A DNA stretch of 31,326 bases, taken from positions 1 to 31,326 of the forward strand of contig DYQY01000016.1 in assembly GCA_020719045.1 (NCBI GenBank). The letters are read 5' to 3'. The DNA comes from Candidatus Termititenax sp. (GTDB lineage: Bacteria > Margulisbacteria > Riflemargulisbacteria > GWF2-35-9 > DYQY01). A model generated the notes under the pieces. It had not been told where the DNA came from, did not search any database, and was given only the letters and a program-made list of their open reading frames with translations. Every line of letters starts with the position of its first letter. The stretch's first letter is position 1. Made by a program: the position numbers and the translations under genes. Below are positions 6,868-15,985 of this stretch, one piece after another.

Positions 6868-7471
6868 CTAAACGATAAGCTGTATTTCTTCCTTGTCCAA
6901 ACTTATCTATTACGCCTTTTGTTAGTAATTCTGTTAGTTCTAAATGTGCTGTTTTGTGAGAAACATTGGTTCGAAGACGATATTCTCTATTGGTTATAGC
7001 TAATTCTTTCTTCAGGAACTCAATTGTGTCTTTTTGTCTTTCATTAAAGATATCATTCATTGGGGCTGTTGCTCCAACTCCACCGATACCATATAGGTCT
7101 TCTTTTCTTATTTTTTCGATTTCTTTATTCTTTCTAAGGTAATACTTATTTCTGTATGAATATGGTTTAGATCTGCCGTCTGGGACCTTTATGTAAATAA
7201 TATTCTTCCCACTACGTATAACATTCTCAATATCTATATGAATATGTGGTTCTATTTTTTGTGTAGCAGTTTCAATAAAGCTTAAAGATACGTTACTTCC
7301 AACAAGATGGTCATTCTTATCATCTATTCCAATGATAATCCTTCCACCTTTATTGTTAAGAAAAGCAATGATGTATTTTAAAATGTTTTCTGCTGAGTCA
7401 ACAGATATAAGGAATTCAGTAAATTCATCTTCGCCAGTTCTTAGACAATCTATAATGTTTTTCCAACTCAT
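6860..7471 (-). CDS. AlbA_2/Schlafen-type putative ATP-binding regulator with C-terminal winged helix
   Basis: The 203 residues begin MSWKNIIDCL. Residues 10-100 resemble the AlbA_2 (Schlafen-like) domain: GEDEFTEFL, then IIAFLNNKGGRIIIGID (near 34-50), where AFxNxxGGxxxIGVxD is the hallmark, and later YYLRKNKE. The C-terminal 60 residues look like a winged helix: a recognition-helix-like VSHKTAHLELTELL, then GRNTAYRL. Such proteins are usually annotated as ATP-binding transcriptional regulators, and the targets are unknown. The frame stays open upstream to 7603, but that extension is poor protein and overlaps the 58-aa gene, so the ATG at 7471 is preferred. The family's usual VEFK is TEFL here. 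Confidence 0.75.
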   Translation of the reverse strand: MSWKNIIDCLRTGEDEFTEFLISVDSAENILKYIIAFLNNKGGRIIIGIDDKNDHLVGSNVSLSFIETATQKIEPHIHIDIENVIRSGKNIIYIKVPDGRSKPYSYRNKYYLRKNKEIEKIRKEDLYGIGGVGATAPMNDIFNERQKDTIEFLKKELAITNREYRLRTNVSHKTAHLELTELLTKGVIDKFGQGRNTAYRLAK

Positions 7472-7550
7472 CTTAGTTTTAAAATAACACAAAAAAATAA
7501 TAATTACAAATATGTAATAAAAATTAGTTGATGGTTGGGTGCTGATTAGG

Positions 7551-7727
7551 TTACAGTTGTAATGAAAGAGCTTCTTTTTTATTAAATGATAGCATTTCTT
7601 CACTAGTTACGTAATCGGTTATGATTTGACCACAGGTTTCACATAGAAAGCATTTTTCAGGATATTGAGTGTGATGGAATATCCCAAGGAATTTTGTTCG
7701 TTTATGTTTACATTTAATCTTAATCAT
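7551..7727 (-). CDS. 58-aa Cys/His-rich small protein
   Basis: A short protein starting MIKIKCKHKR with a good AAAGGA just before the ATG and a second AAGGAG further upstream. Cys6 and His8, then Cys26, Cys29 and Cys32 (CFLCETCG), with His18 and His19 between, suggest a small zinc-binding fold. The tail ITDYVTSEEMLSFNKKEALS looks helical. No family is recognised. It is read in the same direction as the AlbA_2 gene 79 nt downstream, so the two may be cotranscribed. The Shine-Dalgarno, the cysteine spacing and the way it explains the false N-terminal extension of its neighbour make a real gene likely. Confidence 0.6.
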   Translation of the reverse strand: MIKIKCKHKRTKFLGIFHHTQYPEKCFLCETCGQIITDYVTSEEMLSFNKKEALSLQL

Positions 7728-7809
7728 TCCTTTGTCTCCTTATGATTATTACATGATTACTTGTACCTCAAATTTATAGTGGTTAAACATTGAAGGAAAT
7801 TGGTGTATG

Positions 7810-7827
7810 CCTCTCTTCGCCGAGAGG
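7810..7827 (-). repeat. Hairpin R5 after mutS (repeat stem or terminator)
   Basis: CCTCTC (7810-7815) pairs with GAGAGG (7822-7827) around a TTCGCC loop, 6 nt beyond the mutS stop. The stem matches the CCCTCTC...GAGAGGG stem of repeat R4. There is no U-tract on the mutS side, so it is not a classical intrinsic terminator, but it could mark the transcript end. 7728-7809 shows nothing else clear. Confidence 0.4.
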
Positions 7828-7833
7828 GTGGGG

Positions 7834-10293
7834 TTAGCTAAATAAGCCTAACTGTTCAATGATTTTTTTCTTAGATTTACTAAGTGAAAGCTCTTCTTCT
7901 TCTAAATGATTAAGGATATTATTGGCATCTTCAATAACTTTAGCTGGTAGGCCTGCAAGTTGCGCAACGTGTATACCATAGCTTTTTTCAGCGTGACCAG
8001 CTACAACTTTATAGCTAAATCTAATAGTTCCATTTTCTTCTAGTACAGCTACATTCATATTTTTGATTTCTTTATATTTTTCTGAAAGTGAGGTCATTTC
8101 ATGGTAATGGGTAGCAAATACTGTTTTAGCCTTTGTTTCTAGGATAAGGAACTTGGCAATTGAGGCAGCAATACTAAGTCCATCATAGGTAGATGTTCCT
8201 CTGCCAATTTCATCTAGGATAATAAATGAGTTGGCTGTTGCACTGTTTAGGATATTTGCAGTCTCAAGCATTTCAACCATAAAGGTACTTTTACCTTCAA
8301 ACAGGTTGTCGCTTGCACCAATTCTTGCAAATATTTTGTCAGTTAAGCAAATATTGGCTTTTTTAGCTGGAATATATGAGCCTACTTGTGCCATTATTAA
8401 ATTAAGTGCTATTTGTCTCATGTAAGTTGATTTCCCAGCCATATTTGGCCCAGTAAGAAGTATGAACGGTTTTTTGTCTTGCTCAATTAGCACATCATTT
8501 GGCGTAAAGCTAAAAGATGATGAGCTTCTTTCTATTACAGGATGCCTTGATTCAGTTATGGATATTTTCCCTTCGTCGTTAAAGGTCGGGTTACAATAGT
8601 TGTTTTCTTTAGCATTTACTGCAAAACAAGACAAACAATCAATTTTTGCAAGTTTCTCAGCAATGATTATTAGCATGTTTTGATATTTTTCTATGAAGGA
8701 AATAACCTCATCAAATATCTCAGTTTCTTTTCTAAGCATCATCTCATCAGCATGTAAGATAAAGTCTTCTTTTTCCTTAAGCTCCTGAGTATAGTATCTT
8801 TCGGAGTTAACTAATGTTTGTTTTCTTATAAAGTTTTCTGGTATTAAGTGAATGTTAGATTTAGTAACATCAAGATAATATCCAAAGGCTCTTGTGTATT
8901 TAATTTTGAGAGTTCTGATTCCAGTTTCTTCTTTAAGCTTATTTTCGTAATTCAAAAACCAAGTCTTGTTGTTCTTTACTTCTTCACGAATAGAGTCTAG
9001 TTCTTCAGAGTATCCAGTTTTAATAAATCCACCATTTAGCATCACGGCAGGAGGTTCTTCAACAATCGTCTTTTCTATAAGTTCAGCTATTGTGTTCGTG
9101 TCATTAGTCCAATCTTTAGGAAATAGGATATATTCTGCTAGTTCTTCTTTAATGCTTTCTAAGTTCTCAACAATTTTTGGTAGGATATTTAAGGAATTTT
9201 TAAAGGATATTAGATCTTTTGGATTGGATTTATGGTTAGAAATCTTGGTAGTAAGTCTTTCGATATCATAAACTGAGTCCAGATTGCTACGAATTTCATT
9301 TAGAGATTTAAAGTTATTATAAAAGTATTCTGTAATATCTAATCTTTTTTTAATCTCATCTAAATCCGATAAAGGTCTTATGAGCCATTTTTTTAAACAC
9401 CTGGAGCCCATAGCTGTTTTTGTGTTATCCATCACCCAATAAAGCGAGCCTTTTTTGTCCTTGTTTTGGATAGACTGAACTATTTCTAAATTATTTAATG
9501 TAATGCTATTAAGAAATAGGGTGTTTTTCAAAGAGTACATTTTAGGTTTTTGAATGCTAGCGGCGTTTTTTTTGCTTCTTATAAGATAGTTTATGATTGT
9601 TGCTACAGCATGCGTTGCTGATGCGTGTTCAGTTAGTCCAAGAGATTCGAGTGAAAAGATATTAAACGTTTCCTTACAGATTTCTATTGATCTATCTAGA
9701 GAAAATGACTCAGCAGTGGTTACATAATTCTTGTCTTTATATTTTAAAGGGTCAATAGTTGTAGGTACGAGTAGTTCTCTAGGTGAAATTCTTTCTATTT
9801 CGTTTAAAAAAAGCTCTTCTGATGAGGTCTCTGTATAGTTGAACTCACCAGTGGAAACATCGCAGTAGGCTAAGCTATATATCCCTTTTAGGCTGTTAAC
9901 ATCAATAGCTGCTAAATAGTTATTATCCGTTCCGCTAAGTAAGTGTTCCTCAATAATAGTTCCAGGGCTTATTACATCAACAACTTCTCTTTTAGTTATT
10001 CCTTTGCTTTGAGAAGCATCTTCTGTTTGTTCGCAGATAGCTACTTTTATGTTGTTTTTCAGAAGCTTTGGGAGGTAGTTATTAAGAGCATGGTAGGGTA
10101 TTCCACACATTGGGATTTTGTTGTCATATTCGTCCTTACCTCTGGCGGTAAGTGTTAATCCAAGCACTCTAGAAGCTTTATAGGAATCTTCAAAAAACAT
10201 CTCATAGAAGTCGCCTAATCTAAACAATAGGAGACAGTCGTCGTATTTCGACTTGATCTCTTGATATTGTTGCATCATTGGGGTTAATGCCAT
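7834..10293 (-). CDS. mutS: DNA mismatch repair protein MutS
   Basis: MutS recognises mismatches and small loops and, with ATP, becomes a sliding clamp that recruits MutL. The 819 residues span all MutS domains. The mismatch-reading motif GDFYEMF has Phe29 and Glu31. The connector, lever and clamp regions follow. The C-terminal ATPase has the Walker A GPNMAGKST (615-623), DEIGRGTSTYDG and ATHYHE. The ATG lies 1 nt after the pheT stop, so mutS is the third gene of a pheS-pheT-mutS operon. This is an uncommon partnership that would tie mismatch repair to synthetase expression. mutL is not in the window. Confidence 0.97.
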   Translation of the reverse strand: MALTPMMQQYQEIKSKYDDCLLLFRLGDFYEMFFEDSYKASRVLGLTLTARGKDEYDNKIPMCGIPYHALNNYLPKLLKNNIKVAICEQTEDASQSKGITKREVVDVISPGTIIEEHLLSGTDNNYLAAIDVNSLKGIYSLAYCDVSTGEFNYTETSSEELFLNEIERISPRELLVPTTIDPLKYKDKNYVTTAESFSLDRSIEICKETFNIFSLESLGLTEHASATHAVATIINYLIRSKKNAASIQKPKMYSLKNTLFLNSITLNNLEIVQSIQNKDKKGSLYWVMDNTKTAMGSRCLKKWLIRPLSDLDEIKKRLDITEYFYNNFKSLNEIRSNLDSVYDIERLTTKISNHKSNPKDLISFKNSLNILPKIVENLESIKEELAEYILFPKDWTNDTNTIAELIEKTIVEEPPAVMLNGGFIKTGYSEELDSIREEVKNNKTWFLNYENKLKEETGIRTLKIKYTRAFGYYLDVTKSNIHLIPENFIRKQTLVNSERYYTQELKEKEDFILHADEMMLRKETEIFDEVISFIEKYQNMLIIIAEKLAKIDCLSCFAVNAKENNYCNPTFNDEGKISITESRHPVIERSSSSFSFTPNDVLIEQDKKPFILLTGPNMAGKSTYMRQIALNLIMAQVGSYIPAKKANICLTDKIFARIGASDNLFEGKSTFMVEMLETANILNSATANSFIILDEIGRGTSTYDGLSIAASIAKFLILETKAKTVFATHYHEMTSLSEKYKEIKNMNVAVLEENGTIRFSYKVVAGHAEKSYGIHVAQLAGLPAKVIEDANNILNHLEEEELSLSKSKKKIIEQLGLFS

Positions 10294-10294
10294 A

Positions 10295-12661
10295 TTAACC
10301 GAAGATTAAATCCAGCTTGGTGACGCTCTCTACGATCTTACTGAACTCTCTGTTGACCGTTTCTTCTTCCAGAGTTTTTTCTGGATCTTGAAAGATAAGC
10401 TGAACAGCGAAGTTGATTTTATCGTCACCATACTTTTTGCCGTCATAAATATCTACCAAAACAATATCTTTTAAAAATGGAGATTTAGCTTTATTAATTG
10501 TCTGAACTATTTGTTCAAAAGATACGTTTTTGTCTATCCAAAAAGATAAGTCTCTTCTTACTGTAGGATAGAGAGAAAACTTTTTGTATTTCTTTTTATC
10601 GCTTATATATTTTTTGATGTTTTCTGGCATTATTTCAATAAAAAATAGTTTATTTTTTATGCCATAGAATTTTGTTATATCAGGATGAACCTCACCAAAT
10701 ACGGCTAGTGTGTCTTTGCCAATGCTTGCTTTTGACGAGTTGCCTGGATGTAGGAATTCAAAAATGTCGTTTTGGAAAAACTTAGTTTGTTTTATACCCA
10801 AATATGTAAGAATTTCTTCACAGATTCCCTTTAATTCTAAGAAACTAAAGTTTGTTTGGCTTTTTGTTGTAGTAGCTTTATTAGGTGATGAAGAAAACAA
10901 TGCACCAGTGTGTAATTCTTCTACAACTTTATCATTTTCTGAATAATAAATCTTACCAACTTCGAATGTATTTAAATCAGCTACAAGGTGACGATTGTTA
11001 TAATCATAGTTTTTTATCAAAGAAACAAAAAGGTTAGTTCTTAAAACTGACTCATAGGAAGTGAGTGGGTTTTTTAAAACTAAAGGTTTTTTGTTCATAA
11101 TAGCTGGATGTTCGTCTGGTGATACCATTGAATAAGAAACTATTTCGGAATTGCCTTGTAGTGTAAAGAATTCTCTTATTTTTTTATTCATATCGAAGAA
11201 GGATAAGTCCTTAGGTTGCTCGAAATTTGTTATAGGTGCTAATTTAAGTTCAATATTGTTATAACCATAGATTCTACCAATTTCCTCAATAATATCAGCC
11301 TCTCTATTAACTTCAGCTTGTCTCCATGATGGAACAGTAATTAGGTCATTTGTTACATTAAATCCAAGTCTTGTAAGGATGCTTATCATGTCTGATTTAG
11401 GAATTTCAGTACCAAGTAGGGAGTTAACCCTTTCTGGCCTTAGTTTAAGTTCTACTACTTCAGGTTCTTTTTCGAAAACATCGCAGATATCTGACGCTAC
11501 GTATCCTCCGCAAATCTCAAGAATTAATTTGATTGCTCTTTTAAAGGAGAACTCAACATTCTGGAAATCAACACCTTTTTCAAAACGCTGTGAAGCTTCT
11601 GTTCTGATTCCCTTTAGGAAAGAGGATTTACGAACGTTGCTTGGATTAAAGCTAGCTGCTTCAAGGACAATATCAGTTGTATCATCATGAATAGCGGACT
11701 GCATGCCACCAATTATTCCAGCAAGTGCAACTGGTACTTTTTTGTCAGCAATAATTAGGTCTTTATCAGTTAGCTCAACTTTTTGGTCATTAAGAGCTTG
11801 GATTGTTTCTCCATTTTTTGCTCTTCTGACAACAATTGTGGAATCAGCTAGCTTCTCATAGGAAAAAGCGTGTAATGGCTGTCCGCACTCATATAGAACG
11901 TAGTTGGTAATATCAACAATGTTATTTATAGGTTTAATATTAACTTTACTTAGTTTATTTTGCATCCATTCAGGAGAAGGAGCTATTTTGATGCCTTTTA
12001 TTACGACGCCCATGTATCTTGCACATAAGTCAGTTGCTTCATTAATAACTTCAAGTGGTGCATCATGTTTTATTTTATCAGTATAAGAAATGTCTATTTC
12101 CTTAACTGGCAGCTCAAATATTGCAGAGATTTCTCTAGCTAGACCTCTTATGCTTAGTAAGTCACCACGATTTGGAGTAATAGATACATCAAGTAGCTGG
12201 TCATTCATTTTTAGATACTCAGCAATAGGTGTGCCAAGTTTAGGCTTATCCGTTAATATCATTATTCCTTTTGCTTCATCAGAAAGTCCAAGTTCCATCT
12301 CTGAACAAAGCATTCCATTGCTGTCTACGCCTCTAAGTTTTGAGTTTTTAATTAGCACTCCATTTGGTAAGTCGGCTCCATCTAAAGCAACAGGAATTAC
12401 AGCACCTACGAAAACATTAGTTGCACCGGTTACTATTTGATACTGATTGGTTCCAGCGGTTATCTGACAGACAACTAATTTGTCTGCATCAGGATGTTTG
12501 TCAATCTTTGTTATTTCGCCAACAACTACTTTATCGAACTTTTTCTTTTGGTCGATAATCTCGTCTATTTCACAGCTGTGTTCAATTAATCTTTCAGCTA
12601 AGTGACTAACTTCTTCTTTTATATCAACTAATTCTTTTAGCCAGTTAATAGGTAATAACAT
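10295..12661 (-). CDS. pheT: Phenylalanine-tRNA ligase beta subunit
   Basis: This is the 788-residue beta subunit of the alpha2-beta2 phenylalanyl-tRNA synthetase, which charges tRNA-Phe and edits Tyr. An N-terminal OB-fold tRNA-binding domain (about 39-150, with HPDADKLVVCQI) is followed by ITPNRGDLLSIRGLAREISA, the B3/B4 editing region, the B5 domain (about 405-475) and a C-terminal anticodon-binding FDX-ACB domain (from about 695; YPTVRRDLSF). The length is typical of bacterial PheT. The ATG overlaps the pheS stop by one base (TAATG), so translation is coupled. mutS follows after 1 nt. Confidence 0.97.
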   Translation of the reverse strand: MLLPINWLKELVDIKEEVSHLAERLIEHSCEIDEIIDQKKKFDKVVVGEITKIDKHPDADKLVVCQITAGTNQYQIVTGATNVFVGAVIPVALDGADLPNGVLIKNSKLRGVDSNGMLCSEMELGLSDEAKGIMILTDKPKLGTPIAEYLKMNDQLLDVSITPNRGDLLSIRGLAREISAIFELPVKEIDISYTDKIKHDAPLEVINEATDLCARYMGVVIKGIKIAPSPEWMQNKLSKVNIKPINNIVDITNYVLYECGQPLHAFSYEKLADSTIVVRRAKNGETIQALNDQKVELTDKDLIIADKKVPVALAGIIGGMQSAIHDDTTDIVLEAASFNPSNVRKSSFLKGIRTEASQRFEKGVDFQNVEFSFKRAIKLILEICGGYVASDICDVFEKEPEVVELKLRPERVNSLLGTEIPKSDMISILTRLGFNVTNDLITVPSWRQAEVNREADIIEEIGRIYGYNNIELKLAPITNFEQPKDLSFFDMNKKIREFFTLQGNSEIVSYSMVSPDEHPAIMNKKPLVLKNPLTSYESVLRTNLFVSLIKNYDYNNRHLVADLNTFEVGKIYYSENDKVVEELHTGALFSSSPNKATTTKSQTNFSFLELKGICEEILTYLGIKQTKFFQNDIFEFLHPGNSSKASIGKDTLAVFGEVHPDITKFYGIKNKLFFIEIMPENIKKYISDKKKYKKFSLYPTVRRDLSFWIDKNVSFEQIVQTINKAKSPFLKDIVLVDIYDGKKYGDDKINFAVQLIFQDPEKTLEEETVNREFSKIVESVTKLDLIFG

Positions 12662-13683
12662 TAGAATTGCTCCAAAAAGTAGGCGTGATTATCATAATAA
12701 AGTTTAATATTATCAATTCCGTATTTAAGCATAGCCAGTCTTTCTACTCCCATTCCAAAAGCAAATCCTGAATATTCTTCAGGGTCGATATTAACATTTT
12801 TAAGTACATTTGGGTCTACCATACCAGCACCAAGTACTTCTAGCCAGCCAGTTTGTTTGCAAACGCCACAACCTTTACCACCGCAAATAACGCACTGAAC
12901 ATCAACTTCAACACTTGGTTCAGTAAATGGGAAATAGCTTGGACGTAGACGAATGTTGGTGTCTTTTAAGAAGAACCTCTGTGTAAAGTACTGTAGTGTA
13001 GCTTTTAGATTCGCAAAAGAAACATTCTTATCAACATATAGTCCTTCTATTTGATGAAAAACAGGGGAGTGGCTAACATCTGAGTCACTTCTGAATACTT
13101 TGCCAGGCATAATAACTTTCACTGGAGGAGCCATTTTTTTCATAACATGTATCTGCACGTTAGAAGTATGGGTCCTTAGCAAATGGTTTTCCTTTGTGTC
13201 TAAGTAGAATGTGTCATGCATGTCTCGTGATGGATGGTCGTGTGGAAAGTTTAGTGCTTCGAAGTTGTAGAAGTCTGTCTCAACTTCTGGTCCTTCAGCA
13301 ACAACAAATCCTAGTTCCTTAAAAATGCTTTCTGCTTCGTATATTACTTGTGTAATAGGGTGTAGTGTTCCAGTTTTAGTTTTTTGAGAAGGTAAGGAAA
13401 AATCAGATTTCTCAGAAAGTAACTGTTTATTCATTATTTCTTTATTTATTTGTGAAATTTTTGCTTCTATTTGAGAGTTAATACTATCTCTAAGTTGGTT
13501 TAATAAAGGTCCATAGATTTTCTTATCTTCAATAGATAAGTCCTTCATACCTTTTAGCAGTTCAGTAACAGTGCCTTTTTTGCCAAGTAAATCTACTCTT
13601 ATTTTGTCTGCTGTTTCCAAATCTAAACATTTTTGAATAGAGGAAGCAAAGTCGTTTTGTATAGTCTCTACCTGTTTGTGCAT
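12661..13683 (-). CDS. pheS: Phenylalanine-tRNA ligase alpha subunit
   Basis: The catalytic alpha subunit, 340 residues, has an N-terminal coiled coil (1-90) that contacts tRNA and a class II core. HPITQVIYEAESIFKELGF, the motif 2 region (LLRTHTSNVQIHVM, VFRSDSDVSHSPVFHQIEG) and motif 3 (GFAFGMGVERLAMLKYGI) are all present. FTEPSVEVDVQC and the CxxC pairs of CVICGGKGCGVC are typical of this family. A strong promoter lies about 30 nt upstream and AGGAA precedes the ATG. The leader is too short for a T-box or attenuator. It is the first gene of pheS-pheT-mutS. Confidence 0.97.
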   Translation of the reverse strand: MHKQVETIQNDFASSIQKCLDLETADKIRVDLLGKKGTVTELLKGMKDLSIEDKKIYGPLLNQLRDSINSQIEAKISQINKEIMNKQLLSEKSDFSLPSQKTKTGTLHPITQVIYEAESIFKELGFVVAEGPEVETDFYNFEALNFPHDHPSRDMHDTFYLDTKENHLLRTHTSNVQIHVMKKMAPPVKVIMPGKVFRSDSDVSHSPVFHQIEGLYVDKNVSFANLKATLQYFTQRFFLKDTNIRLRPSYFPFTEPSVEVDVQCVICGGKGCGVCKQTGWLEVLGAGMVDPNVLKNVNIDPEEYSGFAFGMGVERLAMLKYGIDNIKLYYDNHAYFLEQF

Positions 13684-13714
13684 TAATATTCCTATTACTT
13701 TAAAGATGGATTTA

Positions 13715-13743
13715 ATTATAAGAGAAAGAGTATTTTATAGCAA
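13715..13743 (-). promoter_or_regulatory. Promoter of pheS-pheT-mutS
   Basis: On the minus strand, TTGCTA (13743-13738), a 17-nt spacer and a perfect TATAAT (13720-13715). The predicted start near 13708 gives a leader of about 25 nt containing AGGAA before the pheS ATG. Confidence 0.7.
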
Positions 13744-13822
13744 CACGATAATAGGGACTAAATGAGTGGCAGTGACTATGTTCTTAATTTAAAAAAATGG
13801 AATGAATAAAAAAATTATAGGA

Positions 13823-13847
13823 TATAATTTGATTATTTAAATATAAT
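13823..13847 (+). promoter_or_regulatory. Tandem -10 boxes before the methyltransferase
   Basis: Two perfect TATAAT hexamers (13823-13828 and 13842-13847) precede the methyltransferase in an AT-rich stretch. No strong -35 accompanies either. The second would give a leader of about 25 nt containing the AGGAG at 13869-13873. Confidence 0.4.
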
Positions 13848-13879
13848 CGATAATAATAAATTAAGGATAGGAGATTTAT

Positions 13880-14914
13880 TTGAATAATAACATTTGTTTA
13901 GATACAAAAAAACAAGAAAAACAAATTATTCTTAATCGTCCGAGGCTATTGGTTAAGAGTCAATTATCATTTACAAGAATAAGAAAAGAAAAAAAAGCTT
14001 ATGACTTTAAGTTTATTGATTTATTTGCAGGAATAGGTGGAATAAGGATAGGATTTGAATCAATTAACGGGGAGTGTGTGTTTTCTTCAGAGTGGGATAA
14101 ACATGCACAAAAAACATACGAGGCTAATTTTGGAGAAATACCTTACGGAGATATTACTAAAATAGATGAAGCTCAAATTCCTGATTTTGATATTTTGGTG
14201 GCTGGTTTTCCTTGTCAGCCTTTTTCTCATGCTGGTCTTAAAATGGGATTTGAAGATTCAAGAGGAACCTTGTTTTTTGATATAGCTAGAATAGTGAAGT
14301 TCCATAAACCGAAGGTTGTTTTTTTAGAGAATGTTAAAGGCTTTAAAAATCATGACAAAGGAAATACGTTTAAGGTTGTATGTAATACATTAGAAGAAAC
14401 GGGATATACTGTATATTCTAAGGTTTTAAATGCTCGAGACTTTGGTGTTCCTCAAAATAGGGAAAGAATTTATATAATTGCTTTTTTAGAAAAGGTTTCT
14501 TTTTGTTTTCCAGAGCCACTCAAAAAAGTAGTGAGGTTAGGAGATATTCTGGAAAGAGAAGTTGATGTTAAATATACAATTTCAGATAGGTTATGGGCAG
14601 GACACCAAAGAAGAAAAAGAGAATATATAAATAAAGGTAACGGATTTGGCTATTCGTTGTTTAATGAAAATTCAGAATATACAAGTACTATTTCTGCCAG
14701 ATATTATAAGGATGGATCCGAAATATTAATTGAACAAAGCAAAAAAAACCCACGTAAGCTTACACCTAAAGAAGCATCTAGATTACAGGGTTTTCCAGAA
14801 CATTATGAAATTCCATGTAGTGATTTGCAAGCATACAAACAATTTGGGAACAGTGTTGCTGTTCCTGTAATAAAAGCTTTGGCTGAATCAATTAAAGAGG
14901 CACTTAAAAAGTAA
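13880..14914 (+). CDS. DNA (cytosine-5) methyltransferase of a type II R-M system
   Basis: A C5 cytosine methyltransferase of 344 residues, using SAM to methylate cytosine in a short DNA site. Motif I FIDLFAGIGG (45-54), motif IV GFPCQPFS with catalytic Cys112, motif VI ENVKG with Glu150, motif VIII QNRERIYI (192-199), motif IX LTPKEASRLQGFP and motif X QFGNSVAVPV are complete and in normal order. The target-recognition region is about 225-290; site specificity cannot be read off. The start is TTG with AGGAG 6 nt upstream; no other start lies before motif I, and about 40 residues precede it. The nuclease follows after 9 nt. The base composition is more AT-rich than the flanks, suggesting acquisition by transfer. 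Confidence 0.95.
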   Translation: MNNNICLDTKKQEKQIILNRPRLLVKSQLSFTRIRKEKKAYDFKFIDLFAGIGGIRIGFESINGECVFSSEWDKHAQKTYEANFGEIPYGDITKIDEAQIPDFDILVAGFPCQPFSHAGLKMGFEDSRGTLFFDIARIVKFHKPKVVFLENVKGFKNHDKGNTFKVVCNTLEETGYTVYSKVLNARDFGVPQNRERIYIIAFLEKVSFCFPEPLKKVVRLGDILEREVDVKYTISDRLWAGHQRRKREYINKGNGFGYSLFNENSEYTSTISARYYKDGSEILIEQSKKNPRKLTPKEASRLQGFPEHYEIPCSDLQAYKQFGNSVAVPVIKALAESIKEALKK

Positions 14915-14923
14915 AAGTATTGA

Positions 14924-15949
14924 ATGAAAATTAATAAACTACAAATAGAAAAGCAAAAATTTGATATTAATCTAAAATTTTATTTTTTATTAAAGCAGTT
15001 GGTTAAATCCAAATTATCAGAAAATCAATCATTATTAATTTTAGAGATATTGAATTTATTTAATAGCTCAATTAAAACATGTATTGAAAAGCTTACAGGC
15101 TTTGCTTCTTGCATTAAAGGTGAAGAAAAAAAAGAAATAGTTTTTTTAATTATTGATACAATCGAAAATGAGACAGACATAGAGTTATTAATTTTTAGTT
15201 TGAATTTGTATCTTATAAAGGATTTACTATTAGAGGAGGCAAAGTTAAACGAAGTTATAGGGCTTTCTGAGTTGCAAGAATTAGATCCATTGTCGTTATC
15301 ATATGATAAAAAATCTGTGTACCGTCCTTATTCTACAAGGGTAAGTGGTGCTTTGTTAGCGTTGCTTTTCTTTTCACATTTAGAAGAAGGGAAAACTAAC
15401 TTTATGTCTATAGATTCCTATGATTTTGTGAAAAATTTATCAAAATATTCAAATAAACTTAAAATTAAAGGCGTGGAGCCAAATCAAATTTTTATGCTTA
15501 TGTTTTCAGAAAGTGTTAATCAATCAATTATTTCAGATTCAGGAACTGACTATGAGGATAGAATTTTGTCTGTACTTACTAAAATTGGTATACCAGAAAA
15601 AGATATTTTAAAAACACACTATAAGGATGATGCAAGTACAGAATTTGATTTCTTTTTTGAGTTAAATAATAAAACATATGGAATTGGAGCTAAAAGGACA
15701 TTACGAGAAAGATATAAGCAATTTATAAAGACAGCACATATGAGCAGAATTGATATTATGATAGAAATAACATTAGGCTTAGATTTAAATGAAGATAAGG
15801 CAAAAAATATATTAAGTCATGGTGTTTATATTTTTGTGTCAGATGAGGTATATAACGCTAGGGATTTTTTACGGAAACTTGATGGCATTTATTCTGTAAA
15901 AGAGTTAACTGTTGAGAAATTGAGTTCATTGAAAGTTATTCAAGACTAA
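14924..15949 (+). CDS. Putative type II restriction endonuclease (PD-(D/E)XK type)
   Basis: A 341-residue protein placed 9 nt after the methyltransferase, the usual position of the cognate nuclease. The N-terminal half is helical and unrecognised. The C-terminal half has a plausible PD-(D/E)XK core: Glu211 in DYEDRILSVL, then EFDFFFEL with Asp242, then GIGAKRTLRERYKQF with Lys257. The KRTLRERYKQ stretch recalls the KRT-RWRQ pattern of the EcoRII/Ecl18kI-like group, from memory. The usual E/D of ExK is Gly here, so the acidic role may be taken by Glu262, as in migrated active sites. No Shine-Dalgarno is seen, so translation may depend on the methyltransferase. The recognition site is unknown. 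The gene is strongly AT-rich. Confidence 0.75.
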   Translation: MKINKLQIEKQKFDINLKFYFLLKQLVKSKLSENQSLLILEILNLFNSSIKTCIEKLTGFASCIKGEEKKEIVFLIIDTIENETDIELLIFSLNLYLIKDLLLEEAKLNEVIGLSELQELDPLSLSYDKKSVYRPYSTRVSGALLALLFFSHLEEGKTNFMSIDSYDFVKNLSKYSNKLKIKGVEPNQIFMLMFSESVNQSIISDSGTDYEDRILSVLTKIGIPEKDILKTHYKDDASTEFDFFFELNNKTYGIGAKRTLRERYKQFIKTAHMSRIDIMIEITLGLDLNEDKAKNILSHGVYIFVSDEVYNARDFLRKLDGIYSVKELTVEKLSSLKVIQD

Positions 15950-15985
15950 ATAATTAGCTCAAAGCTATATTTATATATGTTACTA

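Noticed and set aside
7472-7603. N-terminal extension of the AlbA_2 protein from an ATG at 7603
   Set aside because: The extension is low-complexity, does not match the family and overlaps the better-supported 58-aa gene.
13684-13743. T-box or leader attenuator before pheS
   Set aside because: The promoter at 13715-13743 leaves a leader of about 25 nt, too short for a T-box or leader peptide.
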